Under the pieces are notes generated by a model that saw only the letters and a program-made list of their open reading frames with translations, was not told the DNA's origin and ran no database searches. The position numbers and the translations under genes are program-made. Shown here one piece after another: positions 53,538 through 64,000 of a stretch of 64,000 nt of DNA. Numbering within the stretch: the first letter of the stretch is position 1; the number at the start of each line of letters is the position of its first letter. The stretch comes from Paralichthys olivaceus (Eukaryota; Chordata; Actinopteri; Pleuronectiformes; Paralichthyidae), in contig NC_091116.1 of assembly GCF_024713975.1 (NCBI RefSeq), positions 3,372,463 through 3,436,462 on the forward strand. Direction: 5' to 3'.

Positions 53538-56072
53538 AGTGCATGCGTTACGTGTGCTCTTATGAGAAGCCTTGACTTTATTTTTGTGCAAATATTTGTT
53601 TTGTTTCATCTCCCCCAACAGTGGGGGATTTCTTTCCCCTCTCTTCATCTGCCATTCGGGGCGCTTTTTGTTAAACATGACGGACCCACACGGAGAACAG
53701 ACGCGGAAAGGAAACATGACTAAAGAAACAGCCAGCGGACTTAAAACAAACCAGACAACAGCGGTGATGGTGTGGCAGCGGAGAGGAGTGGCAGGGTACT
53801 GGCAGCGGAGGTGGAGATGGCGGGAGCATACAGAAAAAGCTCAATGGAAACGACCATTGTTCCAGGTTAACTGGAGATCATGGCTTCTGGTGATTTGTTG
53901 TCTTTATTCCAGTTGTTGCTGGTCGGTTGCAGTCTCGGTCATTTTCCCCAGAGCGCCTGTGTGTGAAGTGCAGTGATACACTGAAGCTCTCGTTAAAATA
54001 AACATCAAAGAAAACCCCATTATGAGTTTGTGGCGGTGGGGTATGGTTAGGGCGCCAACTGCTGGACAACAGGGAGGAGTGGCTCAGCTGGTGATCCGAC
54101 AGCTGGGCAGAATCAGGTAATCAGGGCAATCAATAAAAGCATGCTTGTAACCTGGTTCTGTCTCTTGTAGTAGGCTGGCGTCCTGAGACCTGGAGAGCGG
54201 CGGACGTGTGCGTGCGTGTGAGCGGGATTAAAGACCCACCCAGATAAAGAGAAATAGCGAGAGACAAATATATGTGTGTGTGTGGGTTGCCAAGGAAGGC
54301 AACCTAAATAAAAGACTTTACGCCAGCCATTCTCTCCTCCCGTCATTCCCCGGAGTGGGCCGAGTATTCCCACAGAGTTAATACATGTCTGTCCGTGTCA
54401 ACATCAGATTAAACAACAATATAAATCATATGGGTAAAAAAATAAAGATAGTCCAAAAATCTTGGACGAGATTCGAAATAACGAGCTGAAGCAGTTTGAG
54501 CTTCTGGCCTGATGACAATCTCATTACACCACGGAGCCACTGAGATGGTCGGTGCGCTTCTCCTCAATCAAGCGCTTTTTTACTCTGTCAGCTGTATCAG
54601 ACCAGATGTGGTTTGAGGAAACACCCATGTCATCTGGTGATAGTCAGAACACAGAATAAACGCTGCATACTTATTGACAGGCAAACTGATGACCATCGTT
54701 TATAGGAGACACATGGAGTTATGAAGAATACACACGCCTGGCCAGCTCCATGCAAAGTGCCTTTGTGTGACGCTGGTGATCATTACAATGCGCACACACC
54801 AAACACCTGTCACATGAAAACATGCCTCACATGGACAACAACGTGGAAGCTCGCGTGGTGTTTTTGTGAGTAAAGTTGATGATCGTGCTTTTGTTGGATG
54901 TGTTTAGCTTCATGTGTCCTCCGACTCTCGCGGCTGGTTAAAGTCAGCAGATGTGATCTTAAAAGATGTGCTCCATGTTCTCCACCATGAGGTTCAGTCC
55001 TTAGAGAATGCAACAACCCAAACGCTCATAAGAACACGGGTGTGTTTGTTTTTCGTAGTTTCTGCATTGCCAGTGTTGTTTATCTGTGTGTGATCCATCG
55101 ATGATCTGTCTGAACTGAGTCGGGTGTGTTGTGAACGTGACACGTGTGACGAGGCAAATCTGGAAAACGAACTAAACGTCTTCATTGTCGAACAACGTGT
55201 TGTGTATTTCTTCTCTTCTGTCAGATGACTATGTGCTTTGTTGGAGCTGTGTCACTCGAAGGAGTAAATAAAGTACCCTGTGTAACTATGACAACTCTGG
55301 CAAATTATAATAAAAATAATAATAATTATTATTATTATTGGGGCTAAATATAAATGTGAGTAAAATCCCACCAAGGGAGTAGATACGCTGTGCTCCACAT
55401 AAAAATGTCACACGTAAAGGTGGTGACGCTACCCACTATGCCACTGATCTGGCTGAGGAGCATTATCACCTTTACGTTCTGATGACTGTTCTGATGACTG
55501 TGGAGACTGCAAACCATTTACCATGTGTTGCTGTTTCAGTGAATACGCCCAGGTTAACTTGTGACAGTCACAACTCAACTGTACACTCTGCTTTATCGTT
55601 CATACATCACACATTTGGACCCTGCTGCGCCGGTGTGTTTAACACAGTACGACATCATGAAAAATTGCTATACAGAAAAGCCACCAATATTATGAGTCTT
55701 TACTATTAGTGCACGTTTCATGTGCTTGTTGATGCCTTGGTTGGTGTGAAACAAGAATACAAACACAAGTAGCGAGAGGCTTGTAACAGACATAACACCA
55801 ATGCAGTCCTGCGCACTCATCTTCACTAGCAGGATTGTGTTTGCCAATCACTTACTTGTCATCATATTTAAACCATTCACACCTGGCGGTGGCAAAACCT
55901 ATATATATTCCTTGTTCTGCTCTCTTAATTTGTAGAGAGTAAGGAGATTGAAAGAGACAGAGAGAGACACAGAGAGATAGAGAGAGATAAAGAGATAGAG
56001 AGATAAATAGATATAAATAGTTATACATAGATATAAATAGATATACATAGTATATATTTAGATATAATTAAA
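53538..56072. other. no confident gene
   Basis: An ORF at 53,679-53,976 (MTDPHGEQTRKGNMTKETAS…) is Trp/Arg-rich with a short hydrophobic run and no known domain. 55,315-55,340 is an AATAATAATTATTATT palindrome. 55,940-56,060 is purine/AT-rich simple sequence before the integrase gene. Confidence 0.4.
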
Positions 56073-58654
56073 ATGGACCCTGAACTGGTCAGAGAAATTA
56101 AAGACTTCCTGAAGCATAATGTATTTCCCTTAGGTTTAACCTCCAAACAAAGATCCGTCATAAAGAGGAGATGTGAAAATTATACCTTGAAGGGTAAGTA
56201 GAAGGCGTTCCACACAATAAGGCAATAATGTGGAGTTACTAATATCATCATGGCCCTAAGATGGGCAGCTTCATTACACATGCTGTTGAAGGAAGCAGGG
56301 TCACTACCAGGCCAAAGTAGTTACCTCCCCAGACGAGGCAAATGGCATTTTTGTGGCCTTCCATGCAAGTGAGCATGGAGGCCATTGTGGAATGGAAAAA
56401 ACTGTGGATGCCATTTCCTTGAGGTACTACTGGCCTGGGATGGAAAAGGACATACAAAAATGGGTGAGCTTGATCTAATTTTGTTAGTAATCTCTGTACA
56501 TGGTAGTTTAAGTTAAACACACTCTTTCATATTCAATTTGTTCATCTTCTCATTTACTGATTTCTGAAATTTGTTTAGGTATTGGAGTGTCCGCAGTGCC
56601 AGGCAAAACGGAATGTCCTCAAGATAAAGAAGGCTTACGTCCCAATTGAGGTGACTGCACTGAAATAACTCCCTAACCCAGAATAAGATTTCATTTCCAT
56701 AACATGCTTTCTTTCTTCAGGTAACGGAGCCACTTGAGCTTGTGGGGATGGATCTGGTAGGAAAATTGACGCCAACCAGACATGGGCACCATTACATTTG
56801 TGTGATGACTGATTATTTTACTAAATGGACTGAGGCCTATCCTCTAAAGACAAAGTGTGCTGCTGAGGTCACAGAGTGCATCCTCAACTTCTTTTATAAG
56901 TTTGGTGCTCCATAAGGCTTCTCACAGACCAAGGAAGAGAATTTGTTAATGAGGTAAGAACTCCTAATGCCATCTGAATCTTAAATTATATGGTGTCAAT
57001 ATGAATGTTTCAACCTCTCTTTCAGCTCAACTACAATGTCTGTGAGAAGCTGGGAATAAAAAGAAGTCTCTGCTCTCCCTACCACCCCCAGACCAATGGC
57101 TTAGTGGAAAAAATGAATGGGACTCTGCAAAGGTATTGTAAATGTCTATTTCCGTCTTCATTAACACTGCAATGTTAAGGTCACAGTGTTGGGTGTATGA
57201 TATTGCAGGACCTTGACTAAGTTGGTGGGGGACAAACCTATCACTTGGGATGGGCACCTCCAAGCAACACTGTTTGCGCTTAGAACTAAGAAGCAGCTCA
57301 CCACCAGATACTCCCCATATTTCCTCATGTTTGGCCGTGAGGCCAGGTACCCAACTGAGGTTCCAGAAGAGTATGTGGTATGTAGTAAAGTACACATGTA
57401 ATGTGTGTATTGGGGTAAAAATGGAAATTATGATTCTTTACTTCACGGTTGCTGTTACTGAACATTCTGAAGTGTTTCTTGACACAGGTGACCGATGTTG
57501 GTGTGGAAGCCCTCATTGCCCAGGAAACACAATATCTGGGTACACAGAACCTCCCAGCGCACTACACCATGGCACAAGCCAACATGGTGAAGAATAGGGA
57601 GAAGATCAAGAGAAAAAGGGAGGAGATGGGCCAAGATGATAGATTCGAAGTTGGAGACAAGGCGATGAGGGCAAGGGGGGACCATAATCACCATAATCAA
57701 ATTAGAGGGGAAAAGTGCTGATCTAGTGACAGAGAAAAGCAAAATGATTCACAAGGTCAACATTGACCAACTCAATCGATATATTGAGCCCATCCCACAT
57801 GTCCCCCACAAATGGGTTACTGACTCACCATCAGCCATTTACGTCTCACCCTCATCTCCTGCCGTCTCACCCTCACCTCTTGCCGTCTCAACCTCATCTC
57901 CAGCTGTCTCACCCTCATCTCCAACCGTCTCACCCTTACCTCCTACCATCTCAGTGTCATCTCCAGCCATCTCACCAGAGTTTGTCCCTGCAAAACTTGG
58001 CAAAAAAGTCAATTTAGACACTTTGGATGCAGGTAATAGCAAATAATGAGTAACATTATTTTGATAATGTTTATTGCAAGTAATCTGTCAACTTTTTGCA
58101 TAGTAGTAGAGACAATCTGGGCCAGGCAAGAACCAGAGGTGTTGTGGAGCAAAATTGGTCCATATCGTCTCTTCACACACAACCTCCGGGAACACCTTTC
58201 TCCAGGGACACTTCTGGAAAGTGAGGTAAGCAAAGGTTTCAGCATTTTATTTTGCATTCACATGTGGGTAAAAATTTGATTTCATTGCAGATCATAAACG
58301 CATACCTCACACTTTGTCTGAGGCAATTCAGTGGGGGAGGCAAAGGCCAGGGGTTTTTAGTTGATTCTTTCCAGATGACTGACATTTGGAAAGGGAAAAC
58401 CAAAGGACAGAGGAAGGTAAGTGATGAATGTGATTACACTGAAAATTAGGGAGGATTGTTTTATTCCTTCACTTGTAGGCCTATATGTTTGTATTCTTTG
58501 TTCTATGTTTATTTATTATACATCTCAATATTAGAGCAGATTGCTCATGTGAAAAATGTTTTCTGTGTACTATATTGCACAAATGCAGGTGGATCCCCTG
58601 GACTACGACGTTGTGTTTGAAGCTGTATGCGAGAACCAACACTGGACACTAACA
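56073..58654 (+). pseudogene. intron-bearing integrase gene (Ginger-like) with Ulp1/SENP-type exons
   Basis: Ten exons: 56,073-56,193; ~56,295-56,463; 56,579-56,650; 56,721-56,953; 57,026-57,132; 57,209-57,377; 57,488-58,032; 58,104-58,225; 58,291-58,416; 58,589-58,654. Domains: H2C2 zinc finger (HASEHGGHCG…CPQCQ), integrase core with DDE (GMDLVG, TDYFTKWTEAYP, then LTDQGREF and NGLVEKMNG), a GPY/F-like module (KSADLVTEKS…IDQLNRYIEP), a Ser/Pro repeat linker, then C48-type text (LLESE|IINAYLTLCL, GFLVDSF, DYDVVF…NQHWTL with the catalytic-type HW). One indel in exon 4 and one in exon 7 break the frame. The catalytic Asp and Cys of the protease would lie further on, beyond the CACTA insertion. 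Confidence 0.78.
57835..57980 (+). repeat. Ser/Pro codon repeat in linker
   Basis: About nine 15-18-base units of TCACCCTCATCTCCTGCCGT type, giving SPSSPAV repeats between integrase and protease parts. Confidence 0.85.
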
Positions 58655-58877
58655 GTAAGGGGCTGTGGCTATAATCACAACATACACTGAAAAAAGTGAA
58701 ACTACTGTGTCATTACTTTAAAGTGTATTTTTAAATTGGTCTAATGAAAACTTATGGGTTCATGTTTAAACCTGATGTTTTCGGTTTGCTTCAAAGCGAA
58801 TGTCACTACCTGTGGATAAAATTAAAAGAAACACTTCGACTCAAATGGTTATTTCACTTAAACCAAATGCTATCCTG

Positions 58878-58897
58878 TCACGTGACTACGTGACGTC
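58878..58897 (+). promoter_or_regulatory. E-box and full CRE in element promoter
   Basis: CACGTG (58,878-58,883) and TGACGTCA (58,890-58,897) lie about 110 bases before a leader exon ending CAAG|GTAAGA at 59,005, followed by CGCCATTGTTG. A CpG-bearing, TATA-less promoter is inferred. Confidence 0.5.
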
Positions 58898-59255
58898 ACG
58901 TCAGACCGCTCTTTTCGACGTTGAAGACCGCCATTGTTGTTTCTCGGCATCAAGCTCGGAGCAAGAGTGGACCGTCTGTCCTTTGTGGAAACTCGTTAAA
59001 ACAAGGTAAGAATTCAAAATTGTGCTGTTTAAGTGCAACATGCGCTTTCCGTATACATTTATAGTCAGTGGCAGAGTGAACAACTGACTTTATCTTAAAG
59101 ACTGGCTTTGAATTTTGTGGCTAAGCTAAACCAGGTCGGTAGCGGAAGCATTAGCAACAACTACACGTTCGTTGCCTGTGTTTAATAAGTGCTAAGTTAA
59201 TGTTATTGCGCAGTCACTTTATGAAAGAATAAGTGTAAATGATTGTAATAAGGTC

Positions 59256-59665
59256 AACTAGAAACGGAGAGGGTATTCCCGCCCACGTTTTTTCTTCCGA
59301 GTGGGCTGCAGGCAGGACCACAGACACACTTTTTTTCCCCAGTATTGTCTCTATTTAATTTAACTTGTTTATTTATTATTTTTCTCGATTGTCTATGGCT
59401 TTTATTATTGTAAATGTAAATGTAAATGATTGTAAACGTTCTCAATAAAGGAAGAAGAAAAAAAGGTCCGCAGACACACACGTAGCGCTGTATCTGCAGC
59501 AGAGGCGAAGACCGTGAAACTCCGCAGTGCAAGTTATGATAAGACTTGATTATGTTAAACTAGAAACGGGAGCGGGTCTGCCCGGCCACGCTTTTTTCCT
59601 CCCTGCACACACACAGGCACACACTGTGTCTGCAGCAGAGTGAAACTCCGCTGTGGTTTAGCTTT
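59256..59665. repeat. ~300-bp diverged direct repeat in leader
   Basis: AACTAGAAACGG(A)GAG at 59,256 and 59,558 each lead into a CACGTTTTTTC / CACACAC / TCTGCAGCAGAG block. The second copy leads to a leader exon ending at 59,809 before GTAAGT. Confidence 0.6.
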
Positions 59666-60051
59666 GAAGTTTCGTTTCTCTCTGCCCTCTCTCAGCAGTC
59701 TGCTCCTCCCCCCCCGCCCCTCCCTCCCCTCACAAAGTTGCAGCGGACAACAGAGACACAGAGCCGCCGACTCTCACGTATTGACTACAACAGCGGCTTG
59801 TTGCGTAGTGTAAGTATTAATTCATAAGATTTACATTTCAATACTAGTTTTAAAATACTCTGAATTAATATAATTAAATGATTACTAGCTTTTAGGGGTG
59901 TTGCTTTCCTTCTGAAGAAGCAACTTGATAACAAACAACTGTTTCGTTAGATTAAATGCTAATGAACAATCTACCATGTGGCATTTTATCAATTGCATTA
60001 AGTTGTAAATGGTAAGGTGGGTCCTCTTTTTCTTTTCTAGTCTTCCAATGA

Positions 60052-62730
60052 ATGTGGAAATGCAAAGACTGTGGCGCCTGTGTCTCACGGAGATCTGAGC
60101 TTCTTAAACATTTTAAGCTTAAGCACAGACATTATGGACGCCACCATTCCTATCCTTGCATCCATTTAAACTGCCCATGTACTTGCAAAACTTGGAAGGC
60201 ACTTTTGACCCACTTGTCAAGATCTCATCAGCCATCATCACAAACTGACTTGACCACATTTAAATGTCTCTTGTGCCACATCAATGAACGTTCAACTTTA
60301 ACAGACTATTTTCAACATATAGCTCAGCATCTGAAAAACAGTGAAACAGTTGATTGTGTGTTTAAGGGTTGTTCGTACAGAACAAATATTTATGGTTCAT
60401 TTAGAACTCACAGAAGCAGAAATCATAAGAATTACACAGTAAATGACTTAAAGCCTGAAATACTTGTGAAACAGGGGTCAAGCGGAGGTATTTCGGTAGA
60501 AAGCCATGACAGTGTCCAGATTGATATTGAGCCTTCAGATGTAAGTAGAGAGGACCTGGATGATTCAAGTTTTGATTTAAATGATTTGGCACATAATACA
60601 GAGCTCAAAGTTGCTTCACTCTTACTGAAGCTTGAACATATCTATCTTGTCTCCAGTGTTGCTGTTGATGAACTTTTACAAGAGTTTAACTATTTACTTG
60701 GCACTGCTTCTGTATCCCTTGTCCATCAAACCATATCTCAGCACTTACAGAATGAAAATTATCAAGTAGATGAGATTATTGTGCAAGAGCTAGCATCTAC
60801 TATTTGCAAGTCAAATCCAATTACAGCAGCTTCTGGTAGTCGTGGCCCACTTTCCACTGCCTGGAAGCGAAAGACATACTACAAAAAACATTTTAAAACT
60901 GTAGAACCCACAGAATTTGTTCTTGATTCCCAAAACAAAAAATCCTTTCAATACATCTCTATACTAAAATCTTTACAGCAGATCCTAAGTTGTCAAACTT
61001 TTTTAGATTTGTCAATCAATTTGAAATCTCCCCATCAAATTCAGTCTGATAAAATTCAGTACAGATGCTTTTATGATGGTAGTAAGTATAAAGAAAATTT
61101 GCAGTTGTCAAAAGAGTGTGCTATTTCACTTATTTTGTACATTGATGACTTTGAAATCTGCAACCCGCTAGGTACTTCAAGAAAAAAACACAAAATCTGT
61201 GGGGTTTATTGGACATTGGGGAACTTACCTGCTAGTTTTCACTCATCACTGTCTAATATATATTTAGCTGCACTTATTCGTAGTGAGGATGTTAAGTGCT
61301 ATGGTTTTGAGAGTGTACTGAAGCCATTAATAGATGATCTCATTACCTTACAACAAGAAGGACTGTTTATTGCCAAGTTGGGGAAAACTGTGAAAGGGTT
61401 TGTTCATTGTGTAGTGGCAGACAATCTCGGCGCGCACAGTTTGGCAGGATTTGTGGAAAATTTTTCAGGTAAATATGTTTGCAGGTTCTGTACAGCAGAA
61501 AATGTAGACATTCAAACAACAGAGGTCAGGTCTGGAGCATTTTGTTTAAGAAGCAAGGAAATTCATGCTTCTCATCTTAAAGCTATTGAAGAAAATTCAT
61601 TGGCTTGTCATTTTGGTGTAAAAACAAAGTGTGTGCTGACAGATAATCTGTCATATTTCAGTGTGACAGAGAGTTTTCCCCCAGATATAGCTCATGATCC
61701 GTTTGAAGGAATTATCCCTGTTGAGATTGCTCTTTGTCTTACTGTGCTAATTTCCAAAAAATATTTTACATTAGCAAATTTGAATGCAGCAATAACAACA
61801 TTTCCATTTAAGTGGACTGATAAGACAAACCGCCCACATCTTGTGCCCCTCACCTATGCTACAAAAAGAACGATTGGAGGGAATGCACATGAGAATTGGA
61901 GCCTGTTGAGATTTCTTTCTCTCTTGATTGGAGCCACAGTTCCTTCAAATGAACCAGCATGGCAGGTCCTGTGTGATTTAAAGGACATAGTAGAGCTTGC
62001 TGTTGCACCTCTTCATACTGAGGACTCTATTTCTTATCTAGACTTCAAGATATCTGAACACAGGGCAGTATTCCAAGAGGTTTTCCCCCACGAAAGAATA
62101 CGGCCCAAACATCATTTTCTGGAGCATTATCCCCAGTTGATACGCCAGTTTGGCCCCCTTGTTGGACTATGGACTATGAGATATGAAGCCAAACATAGCT
62201 TTTTCAAAAGAGTAATCCATCATACAAACTGTTATAAAAATGTATTGTGTTCATTAGCCCAGAGGCACCAATTTCAGACAGCATATAATCTGCACATGTC
62301 TGAATTTTCAAAACCATCTTTGGAGGTTACTGATGTTTCAGCCGTTTCCCTTGATGTTATCAATCAAGATATTGCACTAGCAGTCAAAGAGAAATACCCA
62401 CATATGGACACTGTGAACCTTGCAAAAAATGTATCCTACAACAGTTATAACTACAGGACTGGAATGGTGGTAGCCCATGGGTCTCTGGCTGGACTTCCAG
62501 AGTTTTGTGAAATAGTTCATATGATTGTTCTACAAGAGACACTCATTTTCATCATCAAAAAATTGGAAGCCTGGTACCTGGAGCATTATCGAGCTTATGA
62601 CTTAGTCATATCCGCCAATAAACAACTACAGCTTGTTGGGGTGCAAGAACTGACAGATCCCTACCCTCTGGCTCACTACATGGTTGGCGGACGGCGCATC
62701 ATCTCTCTGAAGAGATACATACATGCATAA
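60052..62730 (+). CDS. Tnp2-like transposase with C2H2 fingers (892 aa)
   Basis: A long intact ORF in one exon; the acceptor TCTTTTCTAG ends at 60,040. Residues 1-130 hold about four C2H2 fingers (CKDCG…HFKLKH, CLLCHI…HIAQH, CVFKGC…HRSRNH), the DNA-binding part. Then comes a domain laid out like En/Spm Tnp2: LYIDDFEICNPLG, VYWTLGNLPA, the LKPLIDDL region, VVADNLGAHSLAGF, CRFC, IAHDPFEGI, GGNAHENW, RPKHHFLEHYPQLIRQFGPL and WTMRYEAKHSFFKR. The RNase-H-like acidic residues are plausibly the Asp of IDDF and of VADN. I recall very many near-identical unnamed proteins in fish. A short out-of-frame ATG at 60,048 precedes the start. Confidence 0.8.
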   Translation: MWKCKDCGACVSRRSELLKHFKLKHRHYGRHHSYPCIHLNCPCTCKTWKALLTHLSRSHQPSSQTDLTTFKCLLCHINERSTLTDYFQHIAQHLKNSETVDCVFKGCSYRTNIYGSFRTHRSRNHKNYTVNDLKPEILVKQGSSGGISVESHDSVQIDIEPSDVSREDLDDSSFDLNDLAHNTELKVASLLLKLEHIYLVSSVAVDELLQEFNYLLGTASVSLVHQTISQHLQNENYQVDEIIVQELASTICKSNPITAASGSRGPLSTAWKRKTYYKKHFKTVEPTEFVLDSQNKKSFQYISILKSLQQILSCQTFLDLSINLKSPHQIQSDKIQYRCFYDGSKYKENLQLSKECAISLILYIDDFEICNPLGTSRKKHKICGVYWTLGNLPASFHSSLSNIYLAALIRSEDVKCYGFESVLKPLIDDLITLQQEGLFIAKLGKTVKGFVHCVVADNLGAHSLAGFVENFSGKYVCRFCTAENVDIQTTEVRSGAFCLRSKEIHASHLKAIEENSLACHFGVKTKCVLTDNLSYFSVTESFPPDIAHDPFEGIIPVEIALCLTVLISKKYFTLANLNAAITTFPFKWTDKTNRPHLVPLTYATKRTIGGNAHENWSLLRFLSLLIGATVPSNEPAWQVLCDLKDIVELAVAPLHTEDSISYLDFKISEHRAVFQEVFPHERIRPKHHFLEHYPQLIRQFGPLVGLWTMRYEAKHSFFKRVIHHTNCYKNVLCSLAQRHQFQTAYNLHMSEFSKPSLEVTDVSAVSLDVINQDIALAVKEKYPHMDTVNLAKNVSYNSYNYRTGMVVAHGSLAGLPEFCEIVHMIVLQETLIFIIKKLEAWYLEHYRAYDLVISANKQLQLVGVQELTDPYPLAHYMVGGRRIISLKRYIHA

Positions 62731-62936
62731 GGTTGTATATGAATGGGTGTAAGTCTGGAAATGTAGAATTCTTCAGAAGTAGCTTTTGTTTTATCAGTCT
62801 GTTTAATTGTCAGAAAAAATGCATACAATTTGCAAAAAATGTCCCGTTTTTTTTCACCAGAATTGTAAATAAGATCTATGTTGTGGCCAATTATGTACTA
62901 CAACTAATACTATTATTTTTTATTCTTGTTTTCACT

Positions 62937-63940
62937 AGATTTTTGGGTGGACTGACACGATGGAGAAAAGGCCAGCTAAGCTGAGGGTTATCTTGAATCC
63001 TGATGACACCAGGAAGCTAATTCTCCCTGGTGGTATTCCAGAGACAGTGGAGGAACTCATCAATCAAGTGAGAAAAGTGTGTGGATTAAATTGCAATGTT
63101 AGACTGCAGTACCAAGACAGAGACTTTGGAGATGCGCTAGTGAACTTGACATCTACTGCTGAACTTGAGGATTTTGCAACTATCAAGGTCATTCCACTTA
63201 CTGATGATGACCAAACCATCCCTGTCTGTGATGACTTGGTGTCCACTGAAACTGATGACACAGAGCTCCTGTCCTCACCCTCAAGCTCTGTCTCTACAAG
63301 AACCCAGATGTGGCCAAGGAAGTTTCCCATACCAACATTCTCCTATGACACTGAGCTTCAGTTAGAGAAGGGAAATGCAGTGTATATATCCTCCAAGACA
63401 CCATTGTCTTCAAGTCCTAAGACAATATCAGACATTCTGAGAAAGGTAGCTGAAGAGATTTACAAGTACAAACCGTACCCAACAGATGCTGACTTTAGCG
63501 ATGTAGCTGAAGCACTAATTAAGAAGCATCCATGCCTCTATGAACCCGGTTCATACAATGGTTGCTATGGATGGAAACAGAGGCTGAAGACAAAAATGGG
63601 CAACTACCGTACTCAGCTGAAGGGCCTTGGATGTGCTGAATTACTTGCAAATTCGCTGAAATCCAAAACTCCAGAGGATGCATTGCCTGCCAAAAACGTC
63701 AAGAGACCTAGGAGAGGAGAAGCCAACCACATACCTGACATTCCAACTGGAGAGACCTCAGATAATTTGGAAGATGAGAGACTGTCACTTTTGACAGAAG
63801 TGAGGAAGCGAAACAATCGTACAGTGATAAAGAACAAAATGGACAAGACCTTTTCACTGCGAAGACAGGAAATTGTGGCAAAGGAATCAGGAGTGGAGGA
63901 GGTGAAAGAGAGATGGCCTGCATTGTTTACAGTGGATGAG
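62937..63940 (+). CDS. SAMD3-like element protein (second ORF of the CACTA element), 5' exon
   Basis: Acceptor TTTTCACTAG at 62,927-62,936, ATG 62,960. Residues 1-80 look like a PB1-type ubiquitin-fold domain (LRVILNPDDTRKLILPGGIP…VRLQYQDRDFGD…ATIKVIPL), then a Ser-rich linker, then a helical region (YPTDADFSDVAEALIKKHPC, GWKQRLKTKMGNYRTQLKGL). RLSLLTEVRKRNN and RRQEIVAKESGVEEVKERWP follow. Teleost genomes carry many copies annotated as sterile alpha motif domain-containing protein 3-like. The exon probably ends at GATGAG|GTAATT (63,940) and continues outside. Its pairing with the Tnp2-like ORF suggests an accessory transposition protein. Confidence 0.75.
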
Positions 63941-64000
63941 GTAATTTAATTTTTTCAATCAATAGCAATAGGTCAGTGGTAGCCTGTAAATTTAATGATA

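Larger units (their letters stand above)
58685..64000 (+). mobile_element. EnSpm/CACTA transposon, left end (runs off window)
   Basis: It starts CACTGAAAAAAGTGAAAC at 58,685, the CACTG-type terminus of this superfamily. Inside are a promoter, non-coding leader exons, a Tnp2-like transposase ORF and a second ORF. It interrupts the intron after the exon ending 58,654 of the integrase gene. The right end is outside the window, so the target duplication cannot be checked. Confidence 0.72.

Noticed and set aside
55315-55345. AATAATAATTATTATT palindrome as a replication origin or terminator
   Set aside because: Simple-sequence palindrome with no supporting context.

Overview
This is eukaryotic DNA, and the signs point to a teleost fish, probably a spiny-rayed (percomorph) one. 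The only clear host protein-coding gene is an intron-rich MHC class I gene of the fish type (36.5-42.2 kb). The window also holds 5S rRNA and tRNA genes or relics. Almost everything else is transposable elements typical of fish: L1 and L2/CR1-group LINEs, an R2-like LINE, Ty3/gypsy-type LTRs, hAT, Tc1/mariner, an integrase (Ginger-like) gene and an EnSpm/CACTA element. Nothing bacterial, viral or CRISPR-like was seen.

Layout. 0-7 kb: a dead but structurally complete L1 (812-6887, 16-bp target duplication) interrupted by a 474-bp solo LTR with a 5-bp duplication. 7.6-10.4 kb: arm 1 of a large inverted duplication, holding a small coiled-coil gene, a hAT BED-finger piece and an LTR/gag-like piece. 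10.4-16 kb: LINE fragments, an internally deleted hAT element, an L2-group LINE and a tRNA-Asp(GTC)-like gene. 16-18.6 kb: two 5S rRNA copies (one intact, one with a 10-bp deletion) in repeated spacers with tRNA-Val and tRNA-Gly relics. 18.6-21.6 kb: a gene of unrecognised function with an FGKYKG motif, cut by a LINE tail. 22.7-23.8 kb: a direct duplicate of the 12.4-13.5 kb block. 25.1-35.7 kb: a nest of L2 and Tc1 pieces with a second inverted repeat (25.2-26.15 / 32.3-33.3 kb), around unidentified exons and a broken double-RING-finger gene bounded by inverted motif arrays. 36.5-42.2 kb: the MHC class I gene, with an R2-like LINE in the alpha1/alpha2 intron and nuclear-receptor-type motifs in the next intron. 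43.6-52.1 kb: LINE fragments, arm 2 of the large inverted duplication, a 977-bp solo LTR inside a hAT element, and an L1/L2 chimera. 53.4 kb: a piece of 5S gene with its spacer, inverted relative to the main cluster. 56-58.65 kb: a ten-exon integrase gene followed in frame by Ulp1/SENP-like exons. 58,685-end: the left end of an EnSpm/CACTA element carrying a promoter, a Tnp2-like 892-aa ORF with C2H2 fingers, and a second ORF of the teleost SAMD3-like type that runs off the window.

How it fits together. The MHC gene lies inside the roughly 35-kb interval between the large inverted arms, in a region built by repeated nested insertion and local duplication. Clear nesting includes LTR into L1, LTR into hAT, Tc1 into L2, LINE into MHC intron, and CACTA into an intron of the integrase gene. 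All identities come from reading translated motifs, splice sites and repeats by eye; no database search was run.
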